Below, one piece after another: positions 6,159 through 6,854 of a stretch of 6,854 bases of DNA (position 1 is the stretch's first letter; each line of letters opens with the position of its first letter). Source of the DNA: Gammaproteobacteria bacterium (lineage in GTDB: Bacteria; Pseudomonadota; Gammaproteobacteria; GCA-001735895). The stretch lies in contig JANTFY010000127.1 of the NCBI GenBank assembly GCA_024763185.1, positions 1 through 6,854 of the forward strand, read 5' to 3'. A program made the position numbers and the translations under genes. Under the pieces are notes generated by a model. It was not told the DNA's origin, ran no database searches, and saw only the letters and a program-made list of their open reading frames with translations.

Positions 6159-6423
6159 CTAAGTCAAGGCAGACACAATAATTCTGAAATTACTGATCCA
6201 CAAGCATGATAGTAGTGGGCGGCACCGTCGAAAGATATAAGTCTAAAGAAGGGGCAGGCAGCCTAAAGGCTTAATACTTAAGAATACTCTGAATAATTCA
6301 TCCATGAATTCTCAGAGAGAGAAGCGAAAATCGTGGTTATCGCTTTCCTCTAAAATTCAAGGGCTTGCAGTCATCAGTTCATGAATATTATCAAGTATCA
6401 GGATAACGGAAATCGATCTGAAA
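6159..6423. other. Spacer between the two repeat copies
   Basis: No gene is supportable except the last codons of the truncated copy (6398-6423). The spacer contains a 31-bp interrupted palindrome at 6287-6317 and a short GCCT-AA-AGGC hairpin at 6261-6270. Confidence 0.5.
6287..6317. repeat. Interrupted palindrome
   Basis: The left arm CTCTGA-AT-AATTCAT (6287-6301) and right arm ATGAATT-C-TCAGAG (6304-6317) pair over 13 positions with one small bulge and a 2-base centre. No T-run follows on either strand, so it is not a standard terminator; a binding site or an element end is possible. Confidence 0.6.
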
Positions 6424-6580
6424 TCTTGTGCTTGCACACTGTTTTCTTTACAGGTTCGATTTGCGCACCGTCTGGCTTCTTGATGTCTTCTGGCAATTTC
6501 GCGGCACCAGTATGACTTGCATAAAAAATGTAACTTGTCGCTATTAATCCAACAGCAATCTGACGCGTAATTAAAGTCAT
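6398..6580 (-). pseudogene. Truncated second copy of the small secreted protein
   Basis: The 60-residue frame starts at ATG 6580 behind AAAGGAG, at the same spacing as in the complete copy. Its first 52 residues match that copy with seven differences (for example L20 to Y, G37 to D, A47 to T), retaining the signal peptide, KLPEDIKKP and the first cysteine. At the repeat boundary the sequence changes to ISDRFPLS and stops, removing the second cysteine and the GWALAPA end. It may still be exported, but the predicted disulfide cannot form. I treat it as a broken duplicate. Confidence 0.75.
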
Positions 6581-6693
6581 TATCACTCTCCTTTGTTGAT
6601 TCAATTTCACCGACTTCCAACTGCGATATTGCTCCATAAAGCGAACAGGTCGGAAAAGCCTGTGTTATCAACAGCATGGTCTTCCTCGTTGGC
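6424..6693. repeat. 270-bp direct repeat, copy 2
   Basis: This is the partner of 5889-6158. Its left end cuts off the coding sequence of the small protein. Its right end (6691-6693) is the last place where the adjoining radC frame still agrees with RadC, so the repeat edge and the radC break coincide within three bases. Confidence 0.9.
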
Positions 6694-6854
6694 ATTCACC
6701 TCCATGGCCTGCTGCACCACGACCCGTGGGTAAACCGAGGCGCCATCGATGGTGCCTTGGAACAGCTCACGCACAGCGATGATCCGGTGACGGTTATCAA
6801 GAAACAGGCAACCGAAGACTTCGTTACGGTAGTCTGCCAGGCGCAGACGCAGGA
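6607..6854 (-). pseudogene. radC: radC fragment, JAB/MPN domain interrupted
   Basis: The frame enters from the right edge (first whole codon at 6852) and reads LRLADYRNEVFGCLFLDNRH, then RIIAVRELFQGTIDGASVYP and RVVVQQAMEVN. This is clearly the RadC JAB/MPN domain, including the N-E-V-F glutamate and the GTIDGASVYPR segment. RadC normally continues with a stretch leading to HxHPSG, the metal-binding motif. Here, from base 6690 down, it instead runs into repeat copy 2, giving ANEEDHAVDNTGFSDLFALW and a stop at 6607, so the metal site is lost. RadC-like genes are frequent on islands and prophages; their biochemical role remains debated. The 5' part lies outside the window. The stop lies 26 bases before the start of the truncated small gene, so readthrough transcription into it is possible. 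Confidence 0.9.

Noticed and set aside
1..6854. CRISPR array, rRNA, integrase or transposase genes
   Set aside because: There are no regularly spaced long repeats, rRNA-like sequence or recombinase motifs in any frame, so the mobile character is inferred only from breakpoints and duplications.

Overview
The window looks like an accessory region of a proteobacterial chromosome, most likely gammaproteobacterial. This rests on the protein types (a DUF4143-type ATPase, a DUF4172-type Fic protein, RadC) and on strong AGGAGG-type ribosome binding sites; no core gene or rRNA fixes the taxonomy. Gene density is low, several parts are broken or duplicated, and AT-rich patches separate the genes, as expected of a genomic island.

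Layout. Bases 1-1049 (+) hold the 3' part of an AAA ATPase with a C-terminal DUF4143/nuclease-like region; its Walker A part lies before the window. Bases 1050-1383 are an AT-rich spacer with nested repeats. Bases 1384-2553 (-) encode a class II Fic AMP-transferase with its own inhibitory motif and a C-terminal winged helix. Its start region carries three TGGCGTG half-sites in alternating orientation, each exactly 22 bp from the next. Bases 2602-2919 show nothing recognisable beyond a run of ten C. Bases 2920-3260 (-) may hold two very small overlapping genes.

Bases 3327-5637 (-) form a two-gene operon. The first gene is an exported 559-residue protein in which a glycosidase-like barrel appears to be inserted into a cupredoxin-like domain that has lost its copper ligands. 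The second, starting 10 bases after it, is an unrecognised 206-residue membrane-anchored protein. They probably act together outside the cytoplasm.

Bases 5797-6693 contain a 270-bp duplication with no indels and roughly 92% identity. One copy encodes a complete small secreted two-cysteine protein (82 residues). The other encodes a truncated version lacking the second cysteine, and its far edge is the exact point where a radC gene running in from the right end (6854 downward) stops matching RadC. The duplication edge is therefore also a rearrangement breakpoint.

The strongest items for follow-up are the Fic operator array, the cupredoxin domain split by a barrel, and the duplication that ends inside radC.
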